Assembly: GCF_017798205.1 (NCBI RefSeq) | Contig: NZ_CP060010.1 | Span: 62,001 to 126,000 of the forward strand | Length of the DNA stretch: 64,000 nucleotides | Direction: 5' to 3' | DNA from: Cognatishimia activa | GTDB taxonomy: Bacteria; Pseudomonadota; Alphaproteobacteria; Rhodobacterales; Rhodobacteraceae | Part shown: positions 16,537 through 28,200 of the stretch, piece after piece | Layout: every line of letters starts with the position of its first letter | Position numbering within the stretch: position 1 is the stretch's first letter | Notes under the pieces: model-generated | Database searches by the model: none | Seen by the model: only the letters and a program-made list of their open reading frames with translations | What the model was told of the DNA's origin: nothing | Program-made: the position numbers and the translations under genes

Positions 16537-19500
16537 AGCTGGTTCTCCTTACGAGTGGCACGTAATGCGCGCCGTTTGGACATGGCAGCGTGACGAGCGA
16601 GAGACCGCTCGTTCGTTGTTTCCAACACGCGGGTCTCAGGCGCCTGAGCAGAAGGTGGCATTGCCTGAGGATGTGTCGGAGTCTTGGTGGTTGTGCGCCC
16701 GGATTCCCTCGAGCCGGTCAGGCTCTCCAGGCGCGCAACGAGGTCTCCCAGGACCGGGAAACGGAAGATGTCGGTGATGGACAGCGCTTTGAAGCCCAGC
16801 GCATCGCGGAGTTCACGATGGGTTTGCACGGCCAAGAGGCTATGCCCGCCAAGGTCAAAGAAGTTGTCCTTAAGGCTGACCGCATCCGTCCCAAGGACAC
16901 GGCACCACACCGAAGAGATCGCCGCGCCAATGTCTGTGTCCGAGGAGGGTACGGCGTCAGACACTGGCGCAGGATCTGGTGTCGAGGCCTGAGCCGCCTG
17001 TGGCGCTGGGGCGTGGGCCTCGGGTTTTGCGGACCGTTTTGCAGGCTTTGGCAAAGCCTTACGGTCCACTTTTTTATTCGGCGTCAGGGGAAATTCCGTC
17101 ACCTGAACAAAATGGCTTGGCACCATATAGTCGGGCACCTCGGCGTCGAGATGCTGGCGCATGGTGGTTTCATTAGCGTCACCGCGGACATAGGCGACAA
17201 GACGGACATCGCCGGGCGTGTCTTCGCGGGCGATGACGACGGCTTGTGCGACATCGGCAAGCGCTTCTAGGCGGGTTTCGATCTCGCCCAGCTCTATGCG
17301 ATGGCCGCGGATTTTCACTTGGTGATCGGCACGACCGATAAAGTCGAGGCCTCCGTCCAGACGCGCGCGCACCAGATCGCCGGTGCGATACATGCGCCCT
17401 TCTCCGCAGAACGGATCGGCGCGATAACGATCTTCGGTCAGATCCTCGCGCTCCCAATAACCGCGCGTGACCCCTGCCCCGCCGATCCACAATTCGCCAG
17501 CCGCGCCCAACGCGACAGGGTTTTGCGCATCGTCCAGAACATAAAGCTGCGTGTTCGCGATAGGTTTGCCAATGCCGACGATGCCCTCATCGGTCTTGGC
17601 CTCTTCGGTCGAGGACCAGATCGTGGTCTCGGTCGGCCCGTACATATTGGTGATCCGCGCATCCGTGAGCGCTTTTAGATCTCGCACAAGCTGACCCGGC
17701 AGAGCTTCGCCGCCAACCATCATATGCTTGATCTGCACCAGCGCCGTGCTGGCCTCATCGTTCATGGTGAACATGCGGGCCATGGATGGGGTGCATTGCA
17801 GATGCGTCACCTCATGGCGGATGATCTGCCCTGCGATCGACACATCGCTGTCAGCAACCCCCTGCATGTTGGCCGAGGCCGCAACGACTTGTGCCAAAGG
17901 ACGCAGGCCCTCCAGAACCACATCGGTGGCAATGCCATAGTCGATCAGGCAGGCAATTTCTGTCACGCCGATGGCTTTGACCTGCTCAACCCGCGCCAGA
18001 CAGTCTTCGACGGTGCCAAAGAGGCCGGATTCCTCGAAATAGCGGTGGAAGGCATAGTCCAGAATGCCCTCAAGCTCGTCTTCGGTCAGAGAGCCAAGGT
18101 CGATCTCGAATGCGTTGCTGGCCCCTTCAGGCTTTTTGAACGCAGGGAAGGCCCAGGCGTATTGCTTGATCAGCCCCGCGGCTGAACGCAGATAGTCTTT
18201 CATCGGGCCGCGTGCGATTTCCCGCGCTGTTTCGCGATCCTCAGCCACAAAGCTGTGCAACATCAGCGTGACCTTATAGTCCGCCGGATCAAAGCCCGCC
18301 TCACGCAGCGCCTCATGGTAAATCTTGATCTTGCCCGCGACCTCATCAACCGACTGGCCCAACAAATGGGTCAGAACGTGACAGCCATTCCGGCCGGCCT
18401 CGCGCCAGGTTTCAGGGTTACCAGCAGTCGTGACCCAGAGGTCGATGTCCTTGGACACCGGGCGCGGTTGGGTCAGAACCGCGTGCATTTCGCCATCTTT
18501 CCGCGGGAAAGACACCTCTTCGCCGCGCCATAGCTTGCGCAGCTCTTGCATCTGTTCAAACATCGCCGGTTTGTTGGCAGGCGGCGTGTTTTCCGGGCGC
18601 AGGACAAAGTCATCCGGCTGCCAGCCGCTGGCAATCGCAAGGCCTGCTTTGCCGTTGGTCAGATTGTCGATGACGGACCACTCTTCGGCGATGCGCGCCG
18701 TATGGTGAAGGGGCGCAACACAGCTCCCTGCTCTGACACCTATGTTCTTGGTGACAGCCGCAACCGCCGCACCCGTCACCGAAGGGTTCGGGTAAGGACC
18801 GCCAAAGGCGTGAAAATGACGTTCCGGCGTCCAGACTGCGCAAAACCCATTGTTGTCGGCAAACTTCGCACCTTCCAGCAGCAATTCATATTTGCCGCGC
18901 CCAATGCCATCGTCATTGCCCCAGTAAAACAGGCTAAAGTCCATGCCGCCCGCACCAGACCCAATCGGCCCGTCAGAAATCTGAGCCGCCCCTTCATCGC
19001 CCGCAATCACAACCTTGAAGCCGCGCGAGAGGGTGTAGAAGAGCTCCAGCACCGAGATATCAAAGCTGAGGCTGGTGACCGCGAGCCAAGTGCCCGGGTC
19101 TTTGTGGTCGATCTGGGCATCCATGCCCGCAAAGAAATTCACCACATTGCGATGCTCGACCATGACGCCTTTGGGGCGACCGGTGGAGCCTGACGTGAAG
19201 ATCAGATAGGCGAGGTCTTCGCCTGTGGCTTGGGTCTCAACAGGCTCTTTGGAGGCCGCCGTGAAGGCCGGGTCGCTGTCGATTTTAAGAACTTTTGCGT
19301 CACTTGCAGGCAAGCTTTCGGCAATCGCGTCTTGGGACAGGATGAACTTGGCCCGGCTGTCCTCAACATAGATCGCGATGCGGTCCGCCGGGAATGCGGG
19401 ATCAAGCGGCAAATAGGTGCCGCCCGCTTTCAGAATGCCAAGACAGGCCACGACCAGATCATGACCCCGACGGCAATGCACGCCTACGACGTCCCCTCGG

Positions 19501-21266
19501 GACATGCCATTGGACAGCAAGACATGCGCGCATTGGTTGGCGCGGGCCTCAAGGTCAGCGTAGCTCAGAGTGTCATGCTCAAAGACCAGAGCCGTTGCAT
19601 CCGGCGTCTTGGCGGCTTGGTCGGCAATCAGTGCATGGATAGTCGCGGACAGGTCTACGTCGCAGTCCGTTGCGTTCCACTCGGTCAATAGATGCGCCTT
19701 TTCCGCAGGCGGCAAGAGATCCAGATCGGCGACGTCCGCTTCGGTGCTAGAAAGCTGCTCGGCCATCCATTCCAAACGCGCAACAAGCCGTCCCGCATGG
19801 GTTTCGTCCACGCGGTTGGCGTCATAGCGCAGCCGCATGCGCGACCCAGAAATCATCAAATTCAGAGCAACACCGTCGATGGCTCCCGCATCAGGATCAG
19901 TGATCACGGCCAGATCAGGCACTTCCAGCGCCGCGAGGTCTGGCGCGCGGGCGATCAAGTCCAGTGGATAGGTGTCGCGACGCGTCACGGCATCCATGTC
20001 TGTGGCAGTGGCTTTCACTGCGGCGCCAGCGGGTTGATCTTTGGCAACCTCGACGGAAAACGGAACCCAAGAGGGCAGATAGCCCGCGGACCGCGTCATG
20101 CCCTCATGGACAATGGCGATTTGCGCGCCCTCTTCACAGCCGCTCATCGACGCAAACAGGCGTGCGATGGTCAGTTGTTCGGCGGCATCAAGCTCTGAAG
20201 AGACAGACAAGCTGGCCCAATCCGCAGGCTCTGACATAGGTTTGATCAGTGGCAGGCGTGCGGGTGCATAGTTGCGCAGAGTGTCTCGCCAGTATGCCTC
20301 GTGTTTTGCAACCTTAGACAAGGCGCGTTCCAGTCGGTCGCCGTTCTTGGGTGCAGATAGGACAGACCCGACACTAAGCGCCTGAACATCAGTCACCGCA
20401 TGCCCATTGAGATCGCAGAAATCAGAGAGCACGACACCCCCCTTGGCACAGGCAACGGTCAGCTTGCCATCTGCACTGGCAAGAACCTCACCAGGACGGC
20501 CTTGCGCATCTGTCAATTCAGCGGCCCGCACGGCCAGAATATCGCCTGCAACTGAGATTTTCGGCAAAGTCAGCGGGTTCCAGTAATCCCCGTGATCGAG
20601 CGCTTTGATTAGGGAAACGACCTCAGCGGCTGGGCGATCAAAATCGATCCGCCCCCCGGCACCCGGCCGATCCGCCGCGCCAAAGTAACGGCGCGCAGAA
20701 AGATCCTGTTTGCGGCGCGGCTTTCCGCCCGCCTCAAGCGCTTGGATCACCTCGGGAAAGCTGTCCATCGCAGCTTCAAAACATTTTGTGTTAAGCGCCA
20801 AAGCGGTGTCTTCGCGCGCGATGTCAAAGCCGCGCTGCACAAGGATGTCTCCCTCGTCGACGCCGTTTTCAATCAAATGCCAGGTGATCCCGTGTTTGGT
20901 TTCTCCGTTCAACCGCGCCCAAACCGGCGCGTTCAATCCGGCGTAATCCGGCAGAGGCCCGTCGTGGAAATTCACCACACCCTCGGCCTTTGCCAAAAGC
21001 ACTTCCGGAACGATCTGCAAATTCGCAATGCTCAAGAGCCAGTCAAACTCGCCCTCAACAGCCACATCCTTCAGCGCACCATCATGCAAAACCACGGCAT
21101 AACCTTGCGCCTTAGCCCAATCGGCAATCACTTTAGAGCGCGTCACGACCTGCGCCACTTCGTGCCCAGCGGATTGCCAGGCCTCGGCACATTGGATCAA
21201 AAGCGTTTCATTTCCGATGAAAAGACCGGACAATGGGGCTGCGACGGATTTGCTCTGAAAATTCAT
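16533..21266 (-). CDS. NRPS: formyltransferase-half C-adenylation (embedded luciferase-like monooxygenase)-carrier
   Basis: A 1577-residue one-module synthetase. Residues 10-300 are a formyltransferase with the triad N99, H101 and D137 intact. About 310-520 matches only the C-terminal lobe of a condensation domain (HEAYWRDTL onward), with no HHxxxDG. The adenylation domain has A3 TSGSTGRPKG (691-700), A4 FDIS (735-738), A5 YGPTE (1209-1213), A7 YRTGD (1293-1297) and A10 NKKVDRKAL. Between A4 and A5, at about 765-1128, sits an FMN luciferase-like monooxygenase of the MupA/Atu3671 kind. The carrier serine is S1476 in DLGGHS. There is no thioesterase; the last 55 residues are basic and may dock. 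The ATG at 21266 overlaps the upstream stop (ATGA). Confidence 0.92.
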   Translation of the reverse strand: MNFQSKSVAAPLSGLFIGNETLLIQCAEAWQSAGHEVAQVVTRSKVIADWAKAQGYAVVLHDGALKDVAVEGEFDWLLSIANLQIVPEVLLAKAEGVVNFHDGPLPDYAGLNAPVWARLNGETKHGITWHLIENGVDEGDILVQRGFDIAREDTALALNTKCFEAAMDSFPEVIQALEAGGKPRRKQDLSARRYFGAADRPGAGGRIDFDRPAAEVVSLIKALDHGDYWNPLTLPKISVAGDILAVRAAELTDAQGRPGEVLASADGKLTVACAKGGVVLSDFCDLNGHAVTDVQALSVGSVLSAPKNGDRLERALSKVAKHEAYWRDTLRNYAPARLPLIKPMSEPADWASLSVSSELDAAEQLTIARLFASMSGCEEGAQIAIVHEGMTRSAGYLPSWVPFSVEVAKDQPAGAAVKATATDMDAVTRRDTYPLDLIARAPDLAALEVPDLAVITDPDAGAIDGVALNLMISGSRMRLRYDANRVDETHAGRLVARLEWMAEQLSSTEADVADLDLLPPAEKAHLLTEWNATDCDVDLSATIHALIADQAAKTPDATALVFEHDTLSYADLEARANQCAHVLLSNGMSRGDVVGVHCRRGHDLVVACLGILKAGGTYLPLDPAFPADRIAIYVEDSRAKFILSQDAIAESLPASDAKVLKIDSDPAFTAASKEPVETQATGEDLAYLIFTSGSTGRPKGVMVEHRNVVNFFAGMDAQIDHKDPGTWLAVTSLSFDISVLELFYTLSRGFKVVIAGDEGAAQISDGPIGSGAGGMDFSLFYWGNDDGIGRGKYELLLEGAKFADNNGFCAVWTPERHFHAFGGPYPNPSVTGAAVAAVTKNIGVRAGSCVAPLHHTARIAEEWSVIDNLTNGKAGLAIASGWQPDDFVLRPENTPPANKPAMFEQMQELRKLWRGEEVSFPRKDGEMHAVLTQPRPVSKDIDLWVTTAGNPETWREAGRNGCHVLTHLLGQSVDEVAGKIKIYHEALREAGFDPADYKVTLMLHSFVAEDRETAREIARGPMKDYLRSAAGLIKQYAWAFPAFKKPEGASNAFEIDLGSLTEDELEGILDYAFHRYFEESGLFGTVEDCLARVEQVKAIGVTEIACLIDYGIATDVVLEGLRPLAQVVAASANMQGVADSDVSIAGQIIRHEVTHLQCTPSMARMFTMNDEASTALVQIKHMMVGGEALPGQLVRDLKALTDARITNMYGPTETTIWSSTEEAKTDEGIVGIGKPIANTQLYVLDDAQNPVALGAAGELWIGGAGVTRGYWEREDLTEDRYRADPFCGEGRMYRTGDLVRARLDGGLDFIGRADHQVKIRGHRIELGEIETRLEALADVAQAVVIAREDTPGDVRLVAYVRGDANETTMRQHLDAEVPDYMVPSHFVQVTEFPLTPNKKVDRKALPKPAKRSAKPEAHAPAPQAAQASTPDPAPVSDAVPSSDTDIGAAISSVWCRVLGTDAVSLKDNFFDLGGHSLLAVQTHRELRDALGFKALSITDIFRFPVLGDLVARLESLTGSRESGRTTTKTPTHPQAMPPSAQAPETRVLETTNERSLARHAAMSKRRALRATRKENQL

Positions 21267-22291
21267 GACTGCTCTCCATTCAGGATCGGCACGCCTTTCG
21301 GGTCCGTGATCTGCCTCTGTTTGCGACCGGCACTCGAACACGCGGCCTTTAAGCCATGGAGTGCCATGTCAATGAGGAAGAATTTGGGCGTGGATGCGGG
21401 TTTTCTTTGGAGGATCTCTCGACATCTCGCAAAGCTGCCTCCTGCCAAATGCAGGAGCGTGGCCGCCACCGTATAGGCGCGACCGTGGTTTCTGAGGAAG
21501 TAGTAGAGGCGGCTGTCAAACCAATAGCTCGGCATGCGTTTGTGGGTCTTCATGCCTGTGGACACAGACCCAATATGGGTCACAACGCTCTCGCGGACAT
21601 AGGTCATTTTATGGCCCGCAAGGACTGCACGCAGACAGAGGTCGGTTTCTTCGAAATAAAGGAAGAAGCTCTCGTCAAAGAGGCCGATGTCGTCCAGAAC
21701 TTCGCGGCGGATCATAAGGGATGCGCCGGCCAGCCAACCCACATGGCAGGTCGCGTCGGGAATAGGCAGCGCGACGATTTTGTTGCGCAAAAGACGACTG
21801 ACCGGGCCGAATTTGATCGCACCCTCAAATTCGCTGGATATCGTGGGGAAGCGAAACGCGGTTTGATGCGGCACCCCATCGTCTCCGATAGTCAGACTGC
21901 CAGCAAACCCGGTTTCCGCGTTTTCTTCCATATGCTTAAGCAGATAAGAGATCGCATGGGGTTCGGGGAAAGCGTCGGAATTCAAGATGTAGATGTAGTC
22001 GGGGCGTTCGTCCGGCATGGTCTGAAAGCCAGCCCGAATGCCAAAATTATTGCCCGCGCCATAGCCGCCATTACGGCCCGATTGCAGCACGCTGACCATG
22101 GGCCAGTCCTGCCGCGCCACAGCATTGCGCATCATCTCAAACGAGCCATCCTGACTATCATTGTCCACGATCAGGATCTCACCACGAATGCCATCCATCG
22201 CGGCCACAGCGGCCTCAGCGGCATCCAGCGTCATCTGCGGCGTGCGCCAGTTCAGGATGACGGTCAGAACTGTTGGATCTGTCTTGCTCAT
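21263..22291 (-). CDS. Family 2 glycosyltransferase between the PKS and NRPS genes
   Basis: A 342-residue GT2 enzyme of the rhamnosyltransferase-like type. It has VILNWRTPQMTLD at the N-terminus, IVDNDSQDGS, the loop GGYGAGNNFGIR, ILNSDAFPEP with the metal-binding Asp, and FDESFFLYFEETDLCLR near residue 215. No membrane helix is evident. The gene overlaps the PKS stop by ATGA at its start and the NRPS start by ATGA at its end, so a glycosyltransferase is translationally locked between two synthetases. This suggests that it glycosylates the PKS/NRPS product or puts that product on a sugar; both are inference. Confidence 0.88.
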   Translation of the reverse strand: MSKTDPTVLTVILNWRTPQMTLDAAEAAVAAMDGIRGEILIVDNDSQDGSFEMMRNAVARQDWPMVSVLQSGRNGGYGAGNNFGIRAGFQTMPDERPDYIYILNSDAFPEPHAISYLLKHMEENAETGFAGSLTIGDDGVPHQTAFRFPTISSEFEGAIKFGPVSRLLRNKIVALPIPDATCHVGWLAGASLMIRREVLDDIGLFDESFFLYFEETDLCLRAVLAGHKMTYVRESVVTHIGSVSTGMKTHKRMPSYWFDSRLYYFLRNHGRAYTVAATLLHLAGGSFARCREILQRKPASTPKFFLIDMALHGLKAACSSAGRKQRQITDPKGVPILNGEQS

Positions 22292-25200
22292 CCTGCGGCC
22301 CTCCGGAATGGAACAATGACCTGATCGGCCTCTTCGGCGTCCTCGATGGCTTTGCGGATATGGGCGGCAAGCACCCGCACGTTGGGTTCCAGAACCATGC
22401 TGTCATGGTCGCCTGGCACCTCCAGCACCGAAAGATCAGACACAAATTGGCCCCAATCGTTATCCGCCAGCACATAAGCGCGGTCCTTGTCGACCAGACG
22501 GTCCTCGGCCACCTGCCATTTGCCAACCATTGGCGGGCGATACAGCGCGACGCGGCCGGACCATGGGCGCACCTGATAACTGGCGACCGCCTTCAAGAAG
22601 GCCGCTTCGATCTCGGCATTGTGGAAATGCGCCTCGCCATCATCCGCTTGCGTTTCAGCCTGTGGGCGACGTTTCTCGATCTCCCAGGCGATGCGGTTCT
22701 TGGCCCAGCGCGTGACATAACCGATGCCACCGGATTTCAGCTCTTGCAGCTGGATCTTCACGCGATCCTCGCGGCTGAGCGGGCGGCGTTGCGGCAAGGG
22801 CGTGTCCAGCATCACAACAAGCGAGACCTCTTCGCCCATGGCCTCAAGCTGATGGGCGATCTCATAGGCCGTGATGCCTCCGCCAGAGAAACCACCGAAC
22901 ATATAAGGCCCATGCGGCTGCACCTGCTGCATTTCGGCAATGTAATCCCGCGCGGCTTTTACGATGGAGTCATGCGGAGCAACGTCGCCAAACAATCCCC
23001 GCGCCTGCAGCCCATAGAAGGGCCGATCCGAGCCGATCAGATGCCCCAGATGGCGCAGGTTCAGGACGTTGCCATACATGCCCGCGACCAAGAAGAATGG
23101 CGTTTTGTCGGAATGCAAAGCGCCATGCATCGGCACCAGATGCGTGTAACGACGTTCCGGCGCGCTTGGGCCGGGGATGATCTCGGCGCTCTCGGCCTCT
23201 TGGGGGCCGATACGCTCCTCGATCAGGGCGGCGCAGCTCTCGATGGTCGGCGCTTCAAACAGGACTGAGATCGGGAATGACACGCGATAGGCTTTCTTGA
23301 CCATCGCAAAGAGGCGCACGGCGATCAGGCTGTGACCACCAAGGTCAAAGAAACTGTCGTGAATGCCGATTTGCTCGATGCCCAGAAGCTCGGACCAGAA
23401 GCCCGCCAGAGTGCGTTGAACATCGGTTTCCGGTGCCACGAAATCAGCATCAAGATCCGGGCGCTCAAAGCCCGCGGTGTCTTCAGGCTCGTCTCCTTCC
23501 GCCGCCGCCTGATCCATCAATCCATGCAGATCCAACGAAGACACCACAACGCGCGGCAAGCCCGTTGCCAGAGCACGCCTCAGCGCTTCGCCCCCCAGTT
23601 CGGCCGGAATGCCCTCGGCGATATTGTCAGCCAACCGTTGCTCGCCTGGCGAGAGCGTTTGTGGCGCGTCTTCCTGATCGCGACGAATGTCTTTCGCGGA
23701 CACAGGTGGAGTTGACCCCAGCGAGCCACCAACTGGTAGCTGTTTGATCGTCAACCCGTCGACTTCGACGCAAACACGGCCATCCAGATCCGCTAGGATT
23801 ACGTCAAACGACGCGGTCCCCTCAGTTACCGAGCCGCTGGTCAAGGTCACATGGCTGATGATGTCTGCTGGCAGCGTCGCGAAATGGCGCAGTGCCCCGT
23901 AGCTCATGGGCACCCAGAGGGAATCCGCCTGATAGCCCTCAATCAGATCCATCGCCCAGCCGGTCCCGATATCCAGCAAGCCCGGATGCAAGGACATGTT
24001 CTTTGCCTCGCTGGAAAGCGCGTTTTGCAGGCTGAGGCACGCAAGACCTTCGCTTCCGCTAAAGCTCTGAGACACAAGTGTTTTCCAATGCGGCCCAAAG
24101 TTCAAATGAGCCTCCTGACGGGTCACCAAGGTCTGACCAACCGGTGCGTCTTCGACAGAGGTAAACCGCGTGCTCAGGGATTTGACGTCCAAATCCTTGG
24201 GCATCGACAGAGCGACCATGGAAATGCGCCCTTCGGCATGCAGAACAAACCCGTCCTGATGGTTGCCAAGGATCTCAAACTCGTATCCGGCATCGGTTTC
24301 TTTCAGGCTGATCCGCAGCTTGCGAGACTGGCCGTCCTCGACATGGAACGGGCGCAGGAACAACAGATCACGCACCTCATAGGCGCGGGTTTCGTCCAGC
24401 GCCTGCATCGCTTCGGAAATCAGCTCCAGATACCCCGTGCCCGGCAGGATCGCCGCCCCATCCCAAGTGCGGTGCTGATCCAACATCCAGCAATTTTCCG
24501 CGCTGAGCTCGGCGGAAAACACGATTTCATTGCCCGGCAACACCCGCAGGCGCTTTAAAACAGGGGCGGAAATGATCCGATCCTGCGGTTTCTGAACCAC
24601 CTCTTGGCCAAGGCTATCCACAGCCATACCCACATCGGCCCAGACGCCCCAATTCACAGACATCACCTGCGTCTTGTCGCCCTTACGCGCGGCGGCATAG
24701 GCATTCAGGAATTCATTGGCGGCGACATAATCCACCTGCCCCGCCGGCGTCGTTACCGTCGAGGTCGAGGAGAAGAGAACCAGCCAATTCAGCTCTCCAT
24801 CCGCGAAAAGCTGATCCAGAACCAGCGTGCCATGCAGCTTTGGCGCCATGACATCCGCCACATCCACCGAGGATTTCGCCAGCATCGGCCCATCGTTGAT
24901 CACACCAGCCGCATGCACGACGCCGTTGATCTTGCCAAACCGCGCATCAACTTCGCGCACAGCGCGTTGCATATCGTCCAGATTGCAGACATCAGCGGCC
25001 ACGATCATCAACTGACCCGGCAGTTTTTCCAGATCCTCGACCAGACGTACACGGCGCGCCAGCGGATCACTTGCCGCGCGGAAGGCTTTGATTTTATACC
25101 AATTTTCACGATCCGGCAGCGCCGAGCGGCTTTGCAACACGACATTCGCGCCCTCAGCCAGCATCTCGCGCGCAACGGTTGCGCCAATGCCACCAAGACC

Positions 25201-28200
25201 GCCGGTGATCAAATAAGTCTCGCCCATGCGCCATTTGACCGGCTCTTGCGTCAGGGCATGCGGCTTGGCCACTTGGGTGAACCGTTTTACGCCGCGATAG
25301 GCGATTGTGCCCTCGCTGGGATCGGCCAAAAGCTCTTCGAATAGGCGATCTGTGAGACCCTCTGTGAGTTCGACATCAATAGAGGCCCCGCTCACACCGG
25401 GCACCTCGCGAGGCAGCACACCCAGAGGTCCTTTGATCACCGATTTCTCGGGATATGGCAGCGCCTCACCCGCGACTTTCGCCGCGCCATTGGTGACGCT
25501 CATCACATGGACGGGACGCGGCAGGTTTTCTTCAACTATCGCTTGGGCGAGATAGAGCAGCGTGTGAAAGCCCATCTCGAGGTTGCGGTGAAAGAAACTA
25601 CTGCCTGGACGGAAGGTCTCGGCCTCGGTCACAAGCCACAGATGCAGGATGCGATCTGGTGCTCGACCATTGGCGATCAAATCGGCAATCAGTTGATCAT
25701 AGCCCTCACGACCACGTTCCGGTGCCAGCACATAGCGATCTGCAGCCAGTTTTCCAAAAGCATCGCCGGTAGACACTTCGGTCACAGAATGCCCTGCAGC
25801 GCGCAGCTTATCAGACAGATCGCGTCCCAAACCGGTGTCATCCATAAAGATCAGCCAACTGTGTGGCGCGCTCAGGCTTGGATCGGTCAAAAGATCTGGA
25901 TCGCAATCGGCAAGCTCTGGTTTCCAGGCCATGCGATAGCCCCAATCGACAATATTTTCCTGATGCATCAAGGCCTGAGGCGCAGTCGCCGCGGACTCAC
26001 TTGGCGCAATGAAATACGGCGCCTTTTGGAAAGCATATGTCGGCATCACAACGCGATTGCGCCGCGCCTCGCCCCAGATCTGAGACCAGTCGAACTCGAC
26101 GCCACAGGCCCAAAGGCGGCCAAGGACCTCCATAAAGAACTTGTCGTCTTCGATCTCTTCTTTCGGATGGCGCAGGCTCGACAGAACCTTGCCACCCGCG
26201 ATGTCGGAATGCATGCGTGCGAGAGAACTCAGCGCTTTGCCGGGACCGACTTCGAGATACACGCGACCGGGGATTTGTGCCGCCGTCGCAAGGCAATCAG
26301 CGAACATCACCGTGCCACGCAGGTGGCCAACCCAATAGTCTGGATCTTGCGCGTCCTCAGCGCTCAGCACCTGACCCGAGCGGTTCGAGATGATCGGCAT
26401 CTGCGGTGCGTTCAATGTGATGCCGGCGAGATAGGCGCGGAAGTCGTCCAGAATGGGTTCCAACATCCGGCTATGGGCCGCGATATCGATCTGGATGCGT
26501 TGGGCTTCGATCTCGTCCTTGGCAAGGCGCGAGTGCAAGGCATCAAGCGCCTGTTGAGGGCCGGAGACGACAGTAAGGTCACTCGCGTTCTTCGCTGCAA
26601 TATCAAGGGTTTGATCTATGTAAGGCGCAAGCGCCTCAATAGACAGAGGTACGCTTAACATGCCGCCCGCAGGCACTGTGTCAAAAAGCTGGCCGCGTAG
26701 CAGGACGAGCCCGATACAGTCCTCAAAGCTCATTACACCTGCGAGGCAAGCCGCGGTGTTTTCGCCCATTGAATGGCCAACCAGAGCCGCAGGTTTCACC
26801 CCCCAGCTCATCCAAAGCTGCGCCAGCGCGTATTCCGTGATCATAATCAGCGGCAATTGCACCGAAGGTTGCGTCAGCTTGGCATCAGCCTCTTCGCGCA
26901 ACATATCCTCGGCCAGCCAGATCGCGCGGGGATCATAATCAACCTTGGTCCGCAGAATATCGAGGCCCTTGTCCATCCATTCCTGAAACACCGGTTCGGT
27001 TTCATAGAGATCCTGCGCCATGCCCGCGAATTGCGCGCCGCCGCCGGGGAACATGAAGACCACTTCGGGCGCATCAGACTCTGCGGCGTGATCAAAGACC
27101 CGCGCTTTGTCGCCGCTTTCCACCAGGGCAATGGCTTGTTCATGGCTTTCGGCCACGACGACACGGCGTTTCTCAAAGGCGCGGCGACCTTCTTGCAGGG
27201 TGTAGGCCACATCCGCCAAAGGCACATCAGGGTTATCGCGCAAATAACTGGCAAGGCGTGCAGAATTACCGTCCAGAGCTTTGGATGTCCGCCCCGAAAT
27301 CGTCAGCAAATGAAACGGCCACTCGGCCTCTTCCGACGGGGTTTGCGCGGGAGCCTCTTCGATCACCACATGCGCGTTGGTCCCGCCAACACCCAACGAA
27401 TTCACACCTGCACGGCGCGGGCCTTTGTGGCTGACCCAATTCGTCAGACGGTCGTTCACTTTGAACGGCGAGGTTTCAAAATCAATCGCAGGGTTTGGCG
27501 CCTCGTAGCCCAAGGACGGCGGCAGTTGTTTATTATGCAAGCTCAGCGCGGTCTTGATCAGGCTCGCGGCCCCTGCGGCAGTGTCCAGATGGCCGATATT
27601 GGTTTTGACCGATCCGATCCGGCAATAGCCCGCATCGTTAGTGGTTGCGCGAAAGGCTTCAGTCAAAGCCGCGACCTCAATCGGGTCGCCCAGATAGGTG
27701 CCGGTGCCGTGGCATTCTACGTAGTCGATGGTGTCAGCCGAGATATCCGCGATGCCATGCGCCTCGGCAATCGCGCCAGCCTGCCCGTCCACGGAGGGCG
27801 CGAGGTAGCCTGCCTTGTCCGACCCATCGTTGTTCACCGCCGTCGCGCGGATCACGCCCCAAATGTGATCATTGTCTGCCAATGCATCGGACATGCGGCG
27901 CAACACCACGACGCCCGCGCCAGAACCAAAAACAGTCCCCTGCGCGCGATGGTCAAAGGCGTGGCAATGGCCGTCTGGGGACAGGATCTCTCCGTCCTCA
28001 AAGATATAGCCGCGACCATGCGGCATCTCGATGGTCACGCCGCCCGCAAGCGCCATGTCACATTCGCCGTTCAACAGCGACTGCACCGCATAGTGCGTTG
28101 CCACCAATGATGTGGAACAGGCGGTCTGTACCGAGAGGCTAGGGCCTTTCAGATCCAGAAAGTGGCTCAGGCGCGTGGACAGGAAATCCTTATCATTGCC

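Noticed and set aside
26773-28110. A 445-codon open frame antisense to the PKS KS-AT region
   Set aside because: It lies opposite invariant KS and AT motifs and encodes no recognisable protein.
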